Of a stretch of 42,211 nucleotides of DNA, positions 1 to 8,616 are shown in pieces (the stretch's first letter is position 1; each line of letters begins with the position of its first letter). Source of the stretch: Bacteroidota bacterium. Lineage in GTDB: Bacteria; Bacteroidota; Bacteroidia; Chitinophagales; Saprospiraceae. Under the pieces are notes generated by a model, which was given only the letters and a program-made list of their open reading frames with translations, was not told the origin of the DNA and made no database searches. The position numbers were made by a program, and so were the translations under genes. The stretch spans positions 1 through 42,211 of the forward strand of contig JAHEAQ010000040.1 of the NCBI GenBank assembly GCA_024642705.1, written 5' to 3'.

Positions 1-506
1 GTCAAATTCCGCATTCTATCGAAGAATTTTCTACCTGGAGCCATGTCTGGCTTTTTATTTTCTGGATCTGGATAGGCAATGTCATCAATGATTTGTATTT
101 GCTCCGCATTAGAACAAGAAATAAAGTTTTTGTCAAATCTTGAATTTGATTCTATATTTAACCACATTAGTCCTCCTCTGATTGGCAATTGGTGAGAAGG
201 TAAGTCTTTTACTATGAATTCAATAAATCCAACGACTTCTGCTTCTGTTGCGGAAACTGCTGTGCTAGTGGCAGGCAATATAATATCGCATAATACAGCT
301 ATACAACTTAGTTCTGCTTCATTCAGATAAACTTCTGCATATATTTTTTCGTCGTGTTTTAATTCTTCAGGCGTCCTTCCATATAAGCCAGCTTCTTTTA
401 TTGGTTCTGCAGCTGTTGAATCTGTTGCACATCCACCTACTGTTGCAAGTGTAGCTCCTGCAATAGTTCCAACCAACAATGTTTTAAGCGAGTCTCTTCT
501 ATCCAT
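1..506 (-). CDS. Gluconate 2-dehydrogenase subunit 3 family protein (Tat signal), partial
   Basis: Reading leftward from the ATG at 506 gives an open frame of about 168 codons that runs off the window edge, so the C-terminus is missing. The N-terminus MDRRDSLKTLLVG carries a twin-arginine pair, a hydrophobic stretch and then VGGCA, which resembles a lipobox; this suggests a Tat-exported, possibly lipid-anchored protein. The following region (LSCIAVLCDIILPATSTA, then GGLMWLN and APGRKFFDRM) looks like the small subunit of gluconate 2-dehydrogenase and FAD-glucose dehydrogenase. In that family the small subunit carries the signal and co-exports the catalytic subunit. The start lies 10 bases after the stop of the GMC oxidoreductase, so the two almost certainly form one operon and one complex. 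The real substrate is unknown. Confidence 0.85.
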   Translation of the reverse strand, partial: MDRRDSLKTLLVGTIAGATLATVGGCATDSTAAEPIKEAGLYGRTPEELKHDEKIYAEVYLNEAELSCIAVLCDIILPATSTAVSATEAEVVGFIEFIVKDLPSHQLPIRGGLMWLNIESNSRFDKNFISCSNAEQIQIIDDIAYPDPENKKPDMAPGRKFFDRMRNL

Positions 507-516
507 TTTTATTTGT

Positions 517-2232
517 TTAGATGTTTTGTTTTTTCAATTGATCCACGATATATTCTGATGTTCTCATGGACAAAGCTAAAATAGTCCAAGTACAATTCTT
601 ATCTGCTTGCGATGTAAATGGCCCCGCATCTACTATAAAGACATTTTTAGCATCATGAAGCTGCGAATATTTATTGACAACTGAAGTTTTAGGATTGTCA
701 CCCATTCTTGTTGTTCCAACTTCATGAATGATTTGTCCAGGAGCAAGTAATCCATAATCTTGGTCTTTGCCAGGCAAATCTCCCATAGGAATGCCTCCCA
801 TATTATGAGTTATTTCGTCAAATGTTTCTGTCATATGTTTTGCTTGCAATCTCTCATAATCAGACCATTTATAATCAAATCTTAGCACTGGAATTCCAAA
901 TTGATCCACTACATTCGGATCGATTTCACACCTATTGTCATACCTGGCAATAGATTCTCCTCTTCCGGCCATTCCAACCACAGATCCAAAAAATTTCTTG
1001 ACATCGGTTCGTAATTTATCTCCATAACCTCCTTCCATTCCACCTATGTATTTGTTCATTGATGTAGCATCAAATCCAAATCCATACGCCGGCATTCCCA
1101 ATCCTCCCCAAACTTCTATATGATAACCTCGTGGAAAATCCAATTTTTTATTGTCTCCCCACCATGGTGAATACACATGCATACCTCCTACTCCATCTTC
1201 ATTGTAAACTTTGCGATCCATTAATGCTGGAATAAAAGCAGATCTACCTGCTCCAGTTGAATCATGTAAATATCGTCCAACGACATCACTACTGTTTCCT
1301 AAACCATTTGGATGTTGGGCACTTTTTGAATTCAAAAGAATTCTAGCAGAGCTGCATGCCGAAGCACCGAGAACTACTGTTTTCCCCTTAAGTTTGTATT
1401 CTGTTCTGTCTTTTTTATCGATATAGGAAACACCTGTTGCTTTACCTTCTGAGTCTGTGGTAACGGTTCGAACCATAGAATCTGTATATAAGTCCACTTG
1501 ACCACCTTTCATAGCAGGAAAAATAAGGCATGATCCTGATGAAAAATCTGCATATGCATTGCACGATCTATTGCATTGACTACAATAAAAACAAACGCCC
1601 CGATCATCATTTAATTTCTTAGTAAGAATGGAAAGTCTTGATGGAATAACTGGCACATTGGTTTTTTTGGCTCCTTTTATGTAAAAGAGTTCATGTAGCC
1701 TTGGTTTTGGGGGTGGCAAAAAATAGCCATCTGGATCGTTATGCCGACCTTCTTTCGAACCGAAAACACCAACCATCTTATCCAATCTATCATAATATGG
1801 TTTTACATCTTCATAACCAATGGGCCAATTGGATCCTAAACCATCAATATCCGTTCTTTTGAAATCATCAGGGCCAAATCTCAGTGATATTCTGCCCCAG
1901 TGGTTGGTTCTTCCACCAAGCATCCGCGATCTCCACCAATAAAACTTAGTATCATCTTTTGTAGTATAGGGCTCTCCGTCCACCTTCCAATCTCCATAAG
2001 ACATGTCAAATTCCCCAAATGCTCTATTGGTGCCTGCCCCTCTTCTTGGTGATTCCCAAGGAAATTTCAATTGAGTTTGTGTTTTGGGATCTTTTGGATC
2101 AAAATAAGGGCCTGCTTCAATGAGTGCAACTTTTAATCCATTATTTGCCAATATATTGCAAGCCATGCCACCTCCTGCACCGGATCCAACAATTATGGCA
2201 TCGTAAACTTTACTTGATTCTTTTATTTGCAT
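517..2232 (-). CDS. GMC-family FAD-dependent dehydrogenase, catalytic subunit
   Basis: This 571-residue protein has an N-terminal FAD-binding Rossmann motif (IIVGSGAGGG, about residues 14-23, with the ribose-binding IEAGP near 38-42). It also has the C-terminal GMC domain with HEVGTTRMG and a final DAGPF...NCTWTILAL block. Such proteins oxidise alcohol or sugar groups and pass electrons to a cytochrome or quinone. Residues C214, C217, C220 and C224 form a CxxCxxCxxxC motif, which suggests an iron-sulfur cluster as in bacterial FAD-glucose dehydrogenases. No signal peptide is present; export as a hitchhiker on the Tat-bearing small subunit just downstream is likely. The exact substrate (gluconate, glucose, fructose, another polyol) cannot be decided. 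The 184 bases upstream hold no recognisable element. Confidence 0.9.
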   Translation of the reverse strand: MQIKESSKVYDAIIVGSGAGGGMACNILANNGLKVALIEAGPYFDPKDPKTQTQLKFPWESPRRGAGTNRAFGEFDMSYGDWKVDGEPYTTKDDTKFYWWRSRMLGGRTNHWGRISLRFGPDDFKRTDIDGLGSNWPIGYEDVKPYYDRLDKMVGVFGSKEGRHNDPDGYFLPPPKPRLHELFYIKGAKKTNVPVIPSRLSILTKKLNDDRGVCFYCSQCNRSCNAYADFSSGSCLIFPAMKGGQVDLYTDSMVRTVTTDSEGKATGVSYIDKKDRTEYKLKGKTVVLGASACSSARILLNSKSAQHPNGLGNSSDVVGRYLHDSTGAGRSAFIPALMDRKVYNEDGVGGMHVYSPWWGDNKKLDFPRGYHIEVWGGLGMPAYGFGFDATSMNKYIGGMEGGYGDKLRTDVKKFFGSVVGMAGRGESIARYDNRCEIDPNVVDQFGIPVLRFDYKWSDYERLQAKHMTETFDEITHNMGGIPMGDLPGKDQDYGLLAPGQIIHEVGTTRMGDNPKTSVVNKYSQLHDAKNVFIVDAGPFTSQADKNCTWTILALSMRTSEYIVDQLKKQNI

Positions 2233-2416
2233 ATGCTTTTTCTCTTATCGCATCAAGATAATGATTTTGATAAAATTTGCAACAAGAATTGAAAAGCAAA
2301 TAAATTTTACTTTATAATTTATAATTTTTCTACATCAATTAAGAAATTGAATGACCACTAAAAATCTAATGTTCCACTTTGTAATTCCTGAATAATTTTA
2401 AGCAGAAATTTGGAAA

Positions 2417-2734
2417 CTACATCAAACCAAACAACTTTGCATATTTTAGCATTTCTCCTTGGTTGCTTATTTTTAGCTTGCCAGTTAAAACCGCCATCAT
2501 TGGATTCAAGTCTCCAGTTAGAACTTTTAACAAATTTTCAGCTTTGGATTTAACTACACAGGTAGGTTCACCTGTAAATCCTTCATTTGCAAATGGTTGA
2601 CCATCTTTAATTCCTAAAGTTATTTCTCCACCACCCTCACCTTCAAGGTCAAAATGAAAAAGTGTATTTACACCTTCGATCGCATCTTTGGACACTTTAT
2701 TAGGCATGTCCATTAAAAATTCTTTTGCAGTCAT
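2417..2734 (-). CDS. SCP2 sterol-binding domain protein
   Basis: A 105-residue soluble protein that is essentially one SCP2 lipid-carrier domain. FHFDLEGEGGGEITLGIKDG is the first beta-hairpin region, followed by CVVKSKAENLLKVLTGDLNPMMAVLTGKLKISN and a terminal MLKYAKLF helix. The NPMMAVLTGKLKISG-like segment is the family hallmark. SCP2 domains hold hydrophobic ligands such as acyl chains in a cytoplasmic pocket; the natural ligand here is unknown. It starts 4 bases after the stop of the OmpA-domain gene and is probably cotranscribed with it. Length matches single-domain bacterial members. Confidence 0.88.
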   Translation of the reverse strand: MTAKEFLMDMPNKVSKDAIEGVNTLFHFDLEGEGGGEITLGIKDGQPFANEGFTGEPTCVVKSKAENLLKVLTGDLNPMMAVLTGKLKISNQGEMLKYAKLFGLM

Positions 2735-2738
2735 ATTT

Positions 2739-4544
2739 TTATTTTATTCTTTCACCTTTTTCAAATCCAATCACATATGAATTCGGATATTTTTGTCCGA
2801 CATTTTCAATTCTATATTTTTCAGCCTCTTCCATGGTTGAAAAATCGCCTATCAAATATAAAATGTTCTTTTGCGGTGTTTCAAATGTGATCAAACCTTT
2901 ATTTAAACTAAAAATCTCATTGTCTTCAGAAATCGGTCTGCTTGAGAAGTGTATAACAATTCTATACCCTGAATAAGTTCTGTTGATGTCTGAATTTCCA
3001 ATTTCAAGTTCTTCTTTTAATTCACTTTTCTTAATCTTTTCTTCAGCAATTCTCTCTAACGCAGCTTTATTTTCTTTTTTAGAAATAACATCCGGATCTT
3101 TATTCTCAAGCATTAAAACTTTATCTTGTTTCTTCTCCATTTCATTGCTTGGCAATTTATTGAAAGCAGGTTCATTTATAATTTCTTCTTGTTGGAATAT
3201 ATTTTCTTTTTGCTTTTCTGATTCTGAAAGTAAAATTTCTGAATGTTCCCTATTATTTTGTTCTTCAATTGAAATCGAATCTTTTTCGGAAAAATTATGT
3301 GATGTGGAACTCAATTGCTGCAATTTTTCTAGCATAAGTTGATCTTTTACATTTAGACCCATACTATCCGCATCATAAGAAGCAAGTTTGTCATTAATTA
3401 ATTCAATATTTTTGCCTTCAATTTCTTGTTTTTTGATTTCATTTAAACTTGCCATTTTAATTTCTACATCTGAAATCTCTAAAACTTTTAATTCGATTCT
3501 TCTATTCTCTTCATGCTCTTTTTCTGTGCATGTTACTCCAGGTTTACATTTATTTTTAATCTCAGATTCACCATATCCTTTTGCCCTAATTGCTTCCTTT
3601 TTAATTCCTTTTTCTTCCACTAAATATTCCACTGCGTTCATTGCTCTTTCCTCTGAAAGAGTTTGATTGGCAGATTCTTTCCCTCTGGCATCGGTGTGTG
3701 CTCCAATTTCAAATATTAACTGTGGGTTATCTTTAATTATCTGAGATAAAGAATCTAAAGCCATTTTACTTTTCACAGACAACTGAGTGCTTCCCAATGT
3801 AAATTGGATGTTTTTGATTTCTTTAGACTCTCCTATTTTTATAGGTTTCATATCTACATTTGAAAAGAAAGATTTTATAATTTCTGCATCCTTATTATTT
3901 AAATTTTCAATTCCAATTAATTTATTTACACCAACTACACAGAGATTACAATTCATCGTATTCGCGATCACTTCTATTCTTTTGGTAAAAAAGCCATTTT
4001 TACGAACCATAATCGTATAATAATTACCTCTTTCAATGTGCGCTTTGAATTTTGAGCTCGAATAATTATCAAATTTTACTTCTTGACTGGAAGTTGTATT
4101 GTTATAAACTTCAATTAATGCACCATCCAAAACATTTAAATCCAAATTTTCAGGTGCATTTTGCTCTATTAACATAAAATCAAGAATATATCCTGGTTGC
4201 TTATTCATTTCAAACTCAACAAAAATCTTTTCCCCATTAATTTTACCTTTAGTATCAATTGCTTTTACATTAGGTTTGTATAAATCTTTAATAGCTTCTA
4301 GACGATAATATCTGCCGGCTGGCAACGAAATGGTAAAATATCCCGAAGAATTGGATGATATTTGGGTAATAAAATCATTGGTTCCTTCGTCAAATATGTT
4401 CAAAGTAACATCATTTAGAAATCGACGATTGCTTTCTTCGATTGCAAAACCATCAATAATTATATTTTGGCAGACTGAACCAGCAGAATAAACCACTAAA
4501 AAAAATAATGTTAAAAAAAACGTCTTATTCATTATAATTTTCAA
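2739..4544 (-). CDS. OmpA-domain cell-envelope protein with carboxypeptidase-like repeats
   Basis: A 601-residue exported protein. A hydrophobic signal segment covers about residues 6-25; the second Met (residue 5) may be the true start. Residues 28-200 contain two segments resembling carboxypeptidase-regulatory or PEGA beta-sandwiches (GYFTISLPAGRYYRLEA and FKAHIERGNYYTIMVRKNGFF). Residues about 245-357 form an OmpA-type peptidoglycan-binding domain with IGAHTDARG, LSEERAMNAVEYLVE, AKGYGES and ENRRIELKV. A long charged, low-complexity stretch follows (about 360-525), then a terminal YRIVIHFSS...LIGDFSTMEEAEKYR segment that resembles a SPOR-like domain. The likely role is to tether the outer envelope to peptidoglycan. 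It is the first gene of a unit with the SCP2 gene and is divergent from fmt. Confidence 0.85.
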   Translation of the reverse strand: MKIIMNKTFFLTLFFLVVYSAGSVCQNIIIDGFAIEESNRRFLNDVTLNIFDEGTNDFITQISSNSSGYFTISLPAGRYYRLEAIKDLYKPNVKAIDTKGKINGEKIFVEFEMNKQPGYILDFMLIEQNAPENLDLNVLDGALIEVYNNTTSSQEVKFDNYSSSKFKAHIERGNYYTIMVRKNGFFTKRIEVIANTMNCNLCVVGVNKLIGIENLNNKDAEIIKSFFSNVDMKPIKIGESKEIKNIQFTLGSTQLSVKSKMALDSLSQIIKDNPQLIFEIGAHTDARGKESANQTLSEERAMNAVEYLVEEKGIKKEAIRAKGYGESEIKNKCKPGVTCTEKEHEENRRIELKVLEISDVEIKMASLNEIKKQEIEGKNIELINDKLASYDADSMGLNVKDQLMLEKLQQLSSTSHNFSEKDSISIEEQNNREHSEILLSESEKQKENIFQQEEIINEPAFNKLPSNEMEKKQDKVLMLENKDPDVISKKENKAALERIAEEKIKKSELKEELEIGNSDINRTYSGYRIVIHFSSRPISEDNEIFSLNKGLITFETPQKNILYLIGDFSTMEEAEKYRIENVGQKYPNSYVIGFEKGERIK

Positions 4545-4660
4545 AAGTTGAGTGAAAAGAAAAACAATTATTTACTTAGCGTTTTGATTTGAATAAAAAT
4601 AACATAAAGAGGATTGGTTTCAATCAGTGTTAACTATCCTCACAAAGATGAAAAAATTTC
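4545..4660. other. Divergent intergenic region, OmpA gene / fmt, with a small hairpin
   Basis: This 116-base spacer must hold both promoters. At 4612-4625 there is an inverted repeat gattg-gttt-caatc, and the bases gaggat (4609-4614) can also pair with atcctc (4636-4641), so the fmt leader may fold. An ATG at 4648 opens a 10-codon frame ending at 4680 that overlaps the fmt start in another frame; it has no other support as a gene. No clear TAnnTTTG element was seen on the plus strand. Confidence 0.35.
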
Positions 4661-5617
4661 ATGGATTTAAGAAAAAATAATTCAATAAGAATAGTATTTA
4701 TGGGAACTCCAGAGTTTGCTGTAAGTAGTCTTCAAATTTTAGTGGAGCACGGATATAATATAGTTGGAGTCGTAACTTCGACTGATAAACTTGGAGGGCG
4801 AGGCGGAAAAACCTTAATTGAATCCGACATTAAGAAATATGCAATGTCTAAAGGATTAAAAATATTGCAACCAAAAAACTTAAAGTCAACATCTTTTACT
4901 AATGCTTTGAAAGCGTTAAAAGCTGACCTTCAAATAGTTGTTGCCTTCCGAATGCTTCCTGTTTCAGTCTGGGAAATGCCGAGGTTAGGTACGTATAATT
5001 TACACGGAAGTTTATTGCCAAAATATAGAGGGGCTGCACCAATTCATTGGGCTGTGATTAATGGTGAGAAAGAAACTGGTGTCACTTCCTTCAAACTTCA
5101 ACATAATATAGATACTGGGGATATTCTATTTCAAGAAAAAATAAAAATTGGTGACTCAGAAACTACAGGTGAACTTTATGAAAGATTAAAACTTTTGGGT
5201 GCAGGTGTAGTCTTGAAAACAGTTCAAGCTATTGAAAATAATGAAGTTTTCCTGAGACCTCAAGTGGAAAGTCAGGTTACAAAAGCACCTAAAATTACAC
5301 ATGAAACGTGCGAGATCGATTTTAACCAATCAGGAGAAAACATTCGAAATTTTGTCAGAGGAATGAATCCATTTCCATGTTCTTGGTTCCTTTTTTTTGG
5401 CAACAATATGAAGGTTTTCAGAATTACTTCAGAAAAAAAGGTGCACGCTGAAAATATCGGCACTTTGCATTCAGATAATAAAAACTATATAAAAATAGCT
5501 GTTTTAGATGGTTGGGTGTATCTTGAAGAAATACAATTACAAGGTAAGAAAAGGATGGATGTGAAATCTTTCTTGAATGGTATCGATATTAAACTTTTGC
5601 AAGGATTAAATCCATAA
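4661..5617 (+). CDS. fmt: Methionyl-tRNA formyltransferase
   Basis: This enzyme transfers a formyl group from 10-formyltetrahydrofolate to initiator Met-tRNA. The 318-residue length fits the family. The N-terminal formyltransferase domain has FMGTPEFAV (residues 13-21) and the catalytic block NLHGSLLPKYRGAAPIHWA, with N113 and H115, plus D151 in NIDTGDILFQ. The loop GGRGGK near residues 45-50 corresponds to the tRNA-contacting loop. The C-terminal domain begins near residue 210 (NFVRGMNPFPCSW). The usual partner def is not adjacent. Its last 29 bases overlap the 3' end of a small convergent gene. Confidence 0.96.
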   Translation: MDLRKNNSIRIVFMGTPEFAVSSLQILVEHGYNIVGVVTSTDKLGGRGGKTLIESDIKKYAMSKGLKILQPKNLKSTSFTNALKALKADLQIVVAFRMLPVSVWEMPRLGTYNLHGSLLPKYRGAAPIHWAVINGEKETGVTSFKLQHNIDTGDILFQEKIKIGDSETTGELYERLKLLGAGVVLKTVQAIENNEVFLRPQVESQVTKAPKITHETCEIDFNQSGENIRNFVRGMNPFPCSWFLFFGNNMKVFRITSEKKVHAENIGTLHSDNKNYIKIAVLDGWVYLEEIQLQGKKRMDVKSFLNGIDIKLLQGLNP

Positions 5618-5828
5618 TTCGTTGAATACCACTTTCGAAAAACTGCAAATCAGGCAACACAATTTGATCCACATTAAATTTATTATAACTTAAATCCTGA
5701 AAATACTGGGTTAACATGATATTGTTATCCGCACAAAGATTGAGATACATAAATGACAAAACGCTTATTAAAGCTACGGCAAAAAAAAGATATGTCATAC
5801 CTTTTTTTCTTTTTTCTTGTTGAGTCAT
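5589..5828 (-). CDS. Small single-pass membrane protein, unknown function
   Basis: A 79-residue frame with a charged N-terminus (MTQQEKRKKGM), one clear membrane helix at about residues 12-29 (YLFFAVALISVLSFMYLNL) and a predicted external tail ending in FFESGIQRIMDLILAKV. The positive N-terminal flank suggests an N-in, C-out topology. I do not recognise a family. It converges on fmt and overlaps its last 29 bases; such overlap weakens the call, but the membrane-protein organisation is coherent and the frame has its own upstream spacer. It may be a lineage-specific small protein. Confidence 0.55.
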   Translation of the reverse strand: MTQQEKRKKGMTYLFFAVALISVLSFMYLNLCADNNIMLTQYFQDLSYNKFNVDQIVLPDLQFFESGIQRIMDLILAKV

Positions 5829-5928
5829 GAGCTTGTCTTTAATTGGGTTCTTTATATACAGATGCTCTTTTTTTCAAAAGGTTGCATATTAAAAGAACGT
5901 TAAGAAAAAAAAAAAGTTACAATCTGCT

Positions 5929-7527
5929 TTAAATATTTAATAAATCTTTAACACTTGGAATGGAATTAATTAATTGTTTGGTGTATTCTTCCTTGGGATT
6001 GTTAAAAACATATTGATTTTCAGCGATTTCGACAATTCTTCCTTCTTTAAAAATAATGATTCGATCACAGAAATATTTAACCAATGAAAGATCATGAGAA
6101 ATAAAAATAATCGTTTTCGATTTTGAAATTTCTTTCATTAATTCAATAATTTCATATTGAACTATTAAATCCAAACCAGAAGTTATTTCGTCGCAAATTA
6201 ACACTTCGGATTCTGTTGCCAATCCTCTTGCCAAATTAACTCTTTGCCTTTGTCCACCAGATAATTGGTTTGTTTTTCGATTTAAAATACTGCTATCTAA
6301 TTTGACACTTTTCAAAAGTTCAACTATTGATTGCTCTCTTTCTTGGTTTGTTCCCTTTCCTTTTTGTGGAATAATTGCTTCATTGATGATATCAAAAACA
6401 CTTAAGAAAGGGTCCATTGCTGAAAAAGCATCTTGAAACAAATAACAAGTTTTTACTTTTTGATCCACAAATGAAATACTACCATCTGAAGGCAGAATCA
6501 AATTTGCAATGCACTTTCCAATGGTTGTTTTTCCACTTCCGGATTCTCCCACGATACCTAGTTTCTCGTTTTTGAATATTTTGAAACTTACATTTTGCAA
6601 TGCAATTGTTGACGGATTATTTTTAAACGATCTAGTATTCGTGTAGAATTTTGACACATTTTCGACATTCATTAAAACCATTTCCATTTTAGGCTTTGGT
6701 TTATATTGAAAGGAATTGAAAGCTTTGAGCTGATTAATAAGTTGAGCACTTTTTTCATGTGCTGGAGCATTGAAAAAATCCAATTTCGATTGGTTGGCAA
6801 TTATTTCTCCATGATCTATATGAATGATGTGGTCGGAAATTTCTCCTATGAGAGGCAAATTATGCGAAATGAAAACAATAGAAACATTTTTTGTGAACTT
6901 TAGCTTCTTCAGAAGTTCCATAATCTCTCGTTGAATTATCAAATCCAAGGAAGCTGTTGGCTCGTCTAAAATGATTAGTCTAGGATCACATGAAAATCCC
7001 ATTGCAATAAGAACTCTTTGTAATTCACCGCCAGACAATTGGTGTGGGAAGGAATGAAAAATTCTATTAATATCTTTCAATTCAGCATCTTTCAAAACTT
7101 GCTCAGTTTTAAAAATTGCATCTTTTGCAGATAGTTTTAAATTTTTCTCAATAATACGCTGAATTTGTTTTCCACATTTTCTTAAAGGATTTAGAGAAAA
7201 AAGTGGATTTTGGAAAATTATAGCAATTTCTTTTGCCCGTAATTTATCAATTATATTTTTTGGGCCTGTTTGCAAATCTACATTTCCTTCTAATGAAGAA
7301 TAAATTGAAGCACCTGAACGCACCATAGCATCCTCCTCAGAAATCAACCCAAGTAAAGAAAGAAAACTCAATGTTTTTCCGCTACCAGTCTCCCCTACTA
7401 CTCCTAGTGTTTGGCCAAGTTTCAAATCAAAGCTAATTTTATTAATGGTATTAGTTTCAGAATTGAGAAATCTCGTCCATAAGTTTTCAACTACTAAAAT
7501 ATTTTGATTTATTTCGTTCACGTACAA
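5929..7527 (-). CDS. Peptide/nickel-type ABC transporter, fused double ATPase (DppD-DppF or YejF type)
   Basis: This 532-residue protein has two complete ABC ATPase domains in tandem. Domain 1 has Walker A GETGSGKT (45-52), signature LSGGELQRV (164-172) and Walker B LIILDEPTASLD. Domain 2 has Walker A GESGSGKT (327-334), signature LSGGQRQRV (422-430) and Walker B EVLICDEITSGLD. A linker at about residues 255-290 follows the first domain, where the oligopeptide-transporter C-terminal segment normally sits. Such fused ATPases drive import of di- or oligopeptides, or nickel. No permease or binding-protein gene lies next to it in this window, so its membrane partners are probably encoded elsewhere. 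The next 195 bases upstream separate it from a divergent ABC gene pair. Confidence 0.93.
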   Translation of the reverse strand: MYVNEINQNILVVENLWTRFLNSETNTINKISFDLKLGQTLGVVGETGSGKTLSFLSLLGLISEEDAMVRSGASIYSSLEGNVDLQTGPKNIIDKLRAKEIAIIFQNPLFSLNPLRKCGKQIQRIIEKNLKLSAKDAIFKTEQVLKDAELKDINRIFHSFPHQLSGGELQRVLIAMGFSCDPRLIILDEPTASLDLIIQREIMELLKKLKFTKNVSIVFISHNLPLIGEISDHIIHIDHGEIIANQSKLDFFNAPAHEKSAQLINQLKAFNSFQYKPKPKMEMVLMNVENVSKFYTNTRSFKNNPSTIALQNVSFKIFKNEKLGIVGESGSGKTTIGKCIANLILPSDGSISFVDQKVKTCYLFQDAFSAMDPFLSVFDIINEAIIPQKGKGTNQEREQSIVELLKSVKLDSSILNRKTNQLSGGQRQRVNLARGLATESEVLICDEITSGLDLIVQYEIIELMKEISKSKTIIFISHDLSLVKYFCDRIIIFKEGRIVEIAENQYVFNNPKEEYTKQLINSIPSVKDLLNI

Positions 7528-7722
7528 TATTTAATTATTAATCATCAATTTACTCGGATTCATCGCAAATAATTTTAGGCCTAAGAATTTACAATTAGAT
7601 TTACCTAAACTTGTAGACAAAGCAAAAAACTAATTATAATCTCATAGGTATGATTATTTTAGCGTACAAAACAAATTTAATTTTTTGAATAGTTCATCCT
7701 ATAAAAGTAACAAAAGATCAAT

Positions 7723-8607
7723 ATGTCGGTACTTAAAATTAATAATTTACACAAGAACTATGGCAAAATAAAAGCCCTAAATGGTTTGAATTTAGAAGTG
7801 GAAGCTGGTCAAATTTTTGGATTGTTAGGTCCAAATGGAAGTGGAAAAACCACAACATTAGGCATAATTTTAGGAATTCTTTCTCAGACTTCTGGAGATT
7901 TTGAATGGTTTGAAAATAAATATGGAAATAATCCAAGAAAACGAATTGGAGCGATTTTAGAGACGCCTAATTTTTATCCTTATTTAGATGCTATCGATAA
8001 TCTAAAAATTGTCCAAAGGTTAAAGGGTTCATTTAACGATGACTTAGATGCCATATTGGAAAAAGTAAATCTCTTAGAACGCAAAAATTCGAAATTCCGC
8101 ACCTATTCCTTGGGGATGAAACAAAGACTTGCGATAGGTGCAACATTAATTGGCGAACCTGATGTCGTTATTTTCGACGAGCCCACAAATGGATTAGACC
8201 CTCAAGGAATTGCGGAGGTAAGAACTACTTTACAAGATATTGCAGCTACAGGAAAGACCGTAATAATGGCTAGTCATATACTTGATGAGGTTGAAAAAAT
8301 ATGTTCTCATGTAGCCATTATTAAAAAAGGAAATTTGCTGGCAACAGGACCCGTGGGAGCTATTCTGAGCCAACAAATCACATTGGAGTTGGGTGCTGCA
8401 GATTTGAGTAAACTTCAAAACATTTTGAATAAAATTGATTTTATTGGCAACTCCTCTAAAAAGTCAAATTTTTTAGAATGCTTAATTTCAGATGAAAACA
8501 GAATCGAAGAGCTCATTAAATTATGTATTGACGGCGGAGTTATTCCAACTCATATTGTAAAAAGAAAAAATAGATTAGAAGACGAATTCTTAGAAATAAC
8601 AAAATAA
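7723..8607 (+). CDS. ABC exporter ATP-binding subunit
   Basis: This 294-residue ATPase has Walker A GPNGSGKT (36-43), an ABC signature in the variant form SLGMKQRLA (129-137), Walker B VVIFDEPTNGLDP (148-160) and switch His in MASHILDEVEKIC. The SxGMKQRL signature and the C-terminal extension are typical of ABC-2 exporters of the CcmA/YadG group, which move lipids, antibiotics or other small molecules out of the cytoplasm. The permease gene starts 10 bases after the stop, so the two make one transporter. The cargo cannot be inferred from sequence; a GldA-type gliding role was considered, but nothing specific supports it. Confidence 0.93.
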   Translation: MSVLKINNLHKNYGKIKALNGLNLEVEAGQIFGLLGPNGSGKTTTLGIILGILSQTSGDFEWFENKYGNNPRKRIGAILETPNFYPYLDAIDNLKIVQRLKGSFNDDLDAILEKVNLLERKNSKFRTYSLGMKQRLAIGATLIGEPDVVIFDEPTNGLDPQGIAEVRTTLQDIAATGKTVIMASHILDEVEKICSHVAIIKKGNLLATGPVGAILSQQITLELGAADLSKLQNILNKIDFIGNSSKKSNFLECLISDENRIEELIKLCIDGGVIPTHIVKRKNRLEDEFLEITK

Positions 8608-8616
8608 ACTACTTAA

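Noticed and set aside
1460-1475. tRNA-like ggttcgaacc motif
   Set aside because: It lies within the GMC coding sequence and no cloverleaf arms surround it; no tRNA was found anywhere in the window.
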